Shown here: positions 60,313 to 64,000 of the stretch, piece by piece
How the letters are laid out: every line of letters begins with the position of its first letter
Position numbering within the stretch: the first letter of the stretch is position 1
Assembly: GCF_041296385.1 (NCBI RefSeq)
Contig: NW_027184064.1
Location: 992,001-1,056,000 of the forward strand
Length of the DNA stretch: 64,000 nt
DNA from: Aphelocoma coerulescens
Taxonomy: Eukaryota > Chordata > Aves > Passeriformes > Corvidae
Direction: 5' to 3'
Notes under the pieces: generated by a model
What the model was told of the DNA's origin: nothing
Seen by the model: the letters and a program-made list of their open reading frames with translations, nothing else
Databases searched by the model: none
Translations under genes and position numbers: made by a program

Positions 60313-62193
60313 TCATGTGGGGCTCCACACTGCAGCTTTCCACTTCCTGTTAGTGCCTACAATTCGGCAGGAACCATCAGTGAAGAGGGCATAATGTCTT
60401 TCAGTCTCCGGTAGCTCATTATATGGTGGGGCTTCCTCAGCACGAGTCACTTGCTCTTCCTCTTCTTCAGAAGATAATCCAAAAGTCTCATCTTCAGGCC
60501 AGTTCGTTATAATTTCTAGAATCCCAGGGCGATTCGGGTTTCCAATACGGGCACGCTGTGTGGTGAGAGCAATCCATTTGCTCCATGTGGTGTCGGTGGC
60601 GTGATGCGTGGAAGGAACCTTTGCCTTGAACATCCACCCCAGCACTGGTAGTCGGGGTGCCAGAAGCAACTGTGCTTCAGTGCCGATTACCTCTGAGGCA
60701 GCTTGGACTCCTTCATAGGTGGCCAAGACTTCCTTCTCTGTGGGAGTGTAGTTGGCTTCAGATCCTCTGTAGCTTCGGCTCCAGAATCCCAGTGGTCGGC
60801 CACAAGTCTCACCAGGCACCTTCTGCCAAAGACTCCAGGACAGATCATTGTTCCCGGCTGCAGAGTAGAGCACGTTCTTCACCTCTGGTCCCATCCTGAC
60901 TGGGCCAAGGGCTACCGCATGAGCGATTTCCTGTTTGATCTGGGCGAAGGCTTGCTGCTGTTCAGGGCCCCAGTGGAAATCGTTCTTCTTGCGGGTAACC
61001 AGGTAGAGAGGGCTCATGATCTGGCTGTACTCAGGAATGTGCATTCTCCAAAAACCTATGGCACCTAGGAAAGCTTGTGTTTCCTTCTTGCTGGTCAGTG
61101 GAGACATCGCAGTGATCTTATTGATGACCTCGGTGGGAATCTGACATCGTCCATCTTGCCACTTTACTCCCAGGAACTGGATCTCTCGGGCAGGCCCCTT
61201 GACTTTGCTCCTTTGGATGGCAAAGCCGGCTTCCAGGAGAATCTGGATGATTTTCTTTCCTTTCTCAAATACTTCCTTTGCTGTGTTTCCCCACACGATG
61301 ATGTCATCGATGTATTGCAGATGTTCTGGAGCCTCACCCTTTCCCAGTGCAGTCTGGATCAGTCCATGGCAAATGGTGGGACTGTGTTTCCACCCCTGGG
61401 GCAGTCGGTTCCAGGTGTATTGCACACCCCTCCAGGTGAAAGCAAACTGGGGCCTGCATTCTGCTGCCAAAGGAATGGAGAAGGCGGCACTGGTAATGTC
61501 AATAGTGGAGTACCACTTCGCTGCTTTGGACTCCAGCTCATACTGAAGTTCCAACATGTCCGGCCCAGCAGCACTCAATGGTGGCGTGACCTCATTCAGG
61601 CCACGGTAATACACCGTCAGTCTCCATTCTCCGTTGGACTTACGCACTGGCCATATAGGGCTGTTGAAAGGTGAATGGGCCTTGCTGACCACCCCTTGGC
61701 TCTCCAGTTTACGAATCATCTCATGGACAGGAACCACAGAGTCTCTGTCGGTGCGGTATTGCTGACGGTGCACCGGTGCTGTGGCGATTGGCACCTGTTG
61801 TTCTTCAACTCTTAATAGTCCCACGGCAGAGGGGTCATCTGAGAGGCCAGGCAATGTACTCAGTTGTCTGATATCTTCTGTCTCCACAGCCGCTATCCCA
61901 AAAGCCCAACGATGTCCTTTTGGGTCCTTGAAATATCCATTTCTGAGATGGTCTATGCCAAGAATGCTTGGGGCCTCTGGGCCAGTCACGATGGGGTGTT
62001 TCTGCCACTCGTTCCCAGTTAAACTCACTTCAGCTTCCAGTACAGTCAGCTGCTGGGATCCTCCTGTCACCCCAGAAATAGAAATGGGTTCTGTTCCCAC
62101 ATACCTTGATGACATCAGAGTACATTGAGTGCCAGTGTCAACCAAAGCCGTGTATTTTTGTGGGTCAGATGTGCCAGGCCATCGGACCCACAC
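60313..62193 (-). pseudogene. pol: ERV3 protease-reverse transcriptase
   Basis: A 626-codon frame. Protease: LVDTGTQCTL at about 17-26 and ILGIDHLRNGY. RT: WRLTVYYRGLN (residue 195 is Tyr where Asp is usual in this group), the first catalytic Asp in IDITSAAFSIPL (about 232), LPQGWKHSPTICH, and YIDD at 294-297. The connection (AFLGAIGFWRMHIPEYS) follows, and RNase H begins with ALFTDGSCRIVG before the TGA stop. Protease is in frame with RT. The first ATG used here is internal; the frame is open upstream to a TAG at 62248-62250. Confidence 0.9.
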
Positions 62194-62623
62194 AGTCCAA
62201 AAGACCCGATTATCCCTCTCCTCTACCTGGCTAGCAGCAGGGCCCCTCTATTCCTGGTCATGGTGCATGTTGCTCCCTTCCGGTGAATATGCTCCTGAGG
62301 TCCCTTCAAGAGGATTGGTCATGTTATTATTCCTAGGCTGTCTGGAGTTCTGTGCGCGAGAGACTGGAGCGGTGTTGACTCTGGATGCCCTCCTTGTGGT
62401 AGTTGTCCCTCTTTTTAGTTCACGTACTCTGGCTGCTAAGGAGGAGGTGGGTTTTCCATGCCACTTACTCATGTCTTCTCCATGTTCCTGAAGGAAAAAC
62501 CAGAGATTACCTTGTGGAGTGTATCCTCTCCCTGGTTGGGGGACGCCGGCTCCTAATGGCAGAGACTCTTGTTGGTTCTGGCGGGATGTGGTAAATCTCT
62601 TCCTTAAGTTCCTTTTTCAGTTT
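62194..62623 (-). pseudogene. ERV3 gag-pol junction region
   Basis: The pol frame upstream of a TAG (62248-62250) is open from about 62472 and is basic and Arg/Ser/Asn-rich (SSLAARVRELKRG, TTTTRRASRVN), like a nucleocapsid without a zinc knuckle. The gag frame also reads on after its TAG (62624-62626) for about 40 codons (KLKKELKEEIYHIPPEPTRV) to a TAA. These suggest that Gag once extended farther, that the 62624 stop may be a lesion, and that a frame change lies near 62510-62530. Confidence 0.6.
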
Positions 62624-63979
62624 CTAATGGCCTTCTTCAATCAAGCTCCAGACTTGCTCAGCCAGCCTTGTTTCCACAGATGAGACATGGGTGCGAAACG
62701 GGGCTGTGATGGTGTCCTCGTAAATCCTCAGTTTGTTCATCAAGATGCCCACCCTGTCCTTACCTTCCCTCCATTGCAGCGTTGCCAGGTAATGGGAGTA
62801 CATCTCTGGTCCAAGGCATGCGAACCTCAACCACATCTGTGATGTGCACTGGACACCATCTGGGCTCTTAGGAAATCTCTCGTCTTCTGAGAAAATGATC
62901 TCCAATGCAGACAATTCCCTCAGGCACCGGATACCTTGTTCCATTGTGCTCCATTTTCCTTGGTGCACCTGGAGGTCTTCTTTACAAAGGTACCTGTCCC
63001 TTACACTTGTAAGCAGTCGCCGCCAGAGGCTGAGAGTTTCTTGGGTTCTCCCGATCCCCTGGTCAATGACCACATCCCGGGACAGAGATCCCAGTTGCCT
63101 GGCCTCACTTCCGTCCAGAATGGTGTCATTGGCTGCAGCGTCCCAAATGCGGAGCAGCCAGGTCAGGATGGACTCGTTCGTCTGGCGGGTGAATTCCCTC
63201 CGCAGGTTGCGCAGCTCACCCAGGTATAGCGACCGAGTGATGATCTCTGGCTCTGCCTCTTCTGCTGGGTGTGAAGGTCCTGCTGCATCCTCGTCAGTCA
63301 CTATGCGGACTGACTTGCTTTTTGATTTCTTCCTCTGAACGGGGGCAACTGCAATCAGTTTAGGCTGTTCTGGTTCAGTGACAGTTTGTGTGGAGATGCT
63401 TACAGCTCCTTTGTTTTTTTTCTCTTCTGTGTTAGTCTGCGTGGACATGGACGCTGTTGTCTTGCGTCTGGGTTCTTTCTCCTCTGTGACAGTCTGAGTA
63501 GAGATGGATGCTGTCACTATGCTTTTGGTTCCTTTCTTTGCGGCAATCTGTGTAGACATTGTGCTTGTTGCTCGGCTCCTTTTTTTTCTCTCATCCTGAG
63601 GATGCTGTGCCATAGCTCTGATCCTAAGCATGGTGTACACAGTGCAGGTCATAGAGAAAAAAGAGAAAACAACTGACAAGAAGATTATACCATCCTTAAC
63701 ATCCACAGGGAACTCAATATTTTCAAAAACTGCTGTGTCTGGTCTGAAAGGCTGGAAAGAAACCTTCTTTAATCCTCCCCCCAGGGGCTGCGTATGATTG
63801 TTGAGACCCCAGATGTAGCAGCCTGAAGTAGGACAAGCAGGCAAAGTTGAGTATATATTCGAAATTATGTTCATTGTCTCGGAGGTTATCATGCAGTAGG
63901 CATAATAGACTAATAAAGCAAATTTTATACCATACGCTGGTCTACATAGGAGCATTACAATCGGCAGATAGTTCCCCAT
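62624..63979 (-). CDS. gag: ERV3 Gag-like protein with membrane-spanning N-terminus and STQT repeats
   Basis: A 451-codon open frame. Residues about 5-31 and 97-118 are hydrophobic, long enough to span a membrane; between them lie Cys49, Cys54 and an N-glycosylation sequon at Asn61. Residues 119-230 are basic and low-complexity with four regularly spaced motifs: STQI (142-145) and STQT (160-163, 179-182, 196-199). From about 245 to the end an alpha-helical, capsid-like region follows (LYLGELRNLRREF, ESILTWLLRIWD, LGSLSRDVVIDQGIG, LSLWRRLLTSVRDRY). No CCHC knuckle is seen. The frame is open to the window edge upstream of this ATG, so the true start may lie outside. Capsid assignment is by position before pol and by helical pattern; the function of the N-terminal part is unknown. 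Confidence 0.72.
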   Translation of the reverse strand: MGNYLPIVMLLCRPAYGIKFALLVYYAYCMITSETMNIISNIYSTLPACPTSGCYIWGLNNHTQPLGGGLKKVSFQPFRPDTAVFENIEFPVDVKDGIIFLSVVFSFFSMTCTVYTMLRIRAMAQHPQDERKKRSRATSTMSTQIAAKKGTKSIVTASISTQTVTEEKEPRRKTTASMSTQTNTEEKKNKGAVSISTQTVTEPEQPKLIAVAPVQRKKSKSKSVRIVTDEDAAGPSHPAEEAEPEIITRSLYLGELRNLRREFTRQTNESILTWLLRIWDAAANDTILDGSEARQLGSLSRDVVIDQGIGRTQETLSLWRRLLTSVRDRYLCKEDLQVHQGKWSTMEQGIRCLRELSALEIIFSEDERFPKSPDGVQCTSQMWLRFACLGPEMYSHYLATLQWREGKDRVGILMNKLRIYEDTITAPFRTHVSSVETRLAEQVWSLIEEGH

Positions 63980-64000
63980 GTGCGGAAAAATATAGAGAGC

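Larger units (their letters stand above)
58390..64000 (-). mobile_element. ERV3: ERV-L-like element, 5' end outside the window
   Basis: Minus-strand order visible: gag (63979-62624), a junction region, protease-RT-RNase H, integrase, PPT and 3' LTR. There is no env between integrase and PPT. The 5' LTR and PBS lie beyond position 64000. Pol layout with YIDD, no separate pro frame, no visible CCHC knuckle and no env suggests the class III / ERV-L group; this is inference from family features. Pol has at least four stops and one frame change, while the gag frame is open for 451 codons. Confidence 0.88.

Noticed and set aside
61075..61674. 199-codon plus-strand frame
   Set aside because: Antisense shadow of ERV3 reverse transcriptase.

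Overview
The window looks like avian nuclear DNA, probably from a songbird. The evidence is five fragments of CR1-type LINEs, several with the bird-typical tail of repeated ATTCTATGATTCT-like units, several families of LTR elements, and long AT-rich intergenic stretches. The species call is inference. I find no convincing host protein-coding gene, tRNA or rRNA; every long coding stretch belongs to endogenous retroviruses (ERVs), all three read on the minus strand.

Layout. Positions 1-14200 are mostly AT-rich single-copy DNA with two weak LTR relics and an old CR1. From 14.2 to 18 kb there is a cluster of solo LTRs, including one LTR nested inside another. From 18 to 34 kb unique DNA carries three CR1 fragments, one solo LTR, a perfect 19-bp hairpin, a 43-nt poly-T and a degenerate minisatellite. 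From 34.9 kb to the end the window is dense with ERV sequence: a 1.3-kb LTR (34872-36170), a second nested LTR pair (36880-38283), ERV1 (40565-47972), ERV2 (48364-53043) with an inverted extra LTR beside it, two inverted 1.3-kb LTRs (53762-57056), and ERV3 (58390 to beyond the window end).

ERV1 is a class II-like provirus with paired LTRs of about 0.6 kb, a perfect 6-bp target duplication (ATTTAT), PPT, PBS, gag, pro, pol and a short piece of env (membrane span and tail). A gag frameshift, an RT frameshift and one stop in RNase H break it. Its leader holds a tandem copy of the U5/PBS junction and two identical hairpins. ERV2 is a class II-like element with gag, dUTPase and protease but almost no pol: RT and the integrase core are gone. 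Its 5' LTR is reduced to about 34 bp and lies against an LTR in opposite orientation. ERV3 is an ERV-L-like element without env. Its pol carries several stops and frame changes, but its gag frame is open for 451 codons and encodes an unusual N-terminal part: two hydrophobic segments, a glycosylation sequon, and four evenly spaced STQ(T/I) motifs before the capsid-like region.

The recurring theme is LTR-on-LTR insertion and rearrangement. Target-site duplications allow several insertions to be ordered: two ERV-L-like solo LTRs (5-bp duplications ACTTC and AATGG) were each later hit, within about 100 bp of their U3 start, by a different LTR family.
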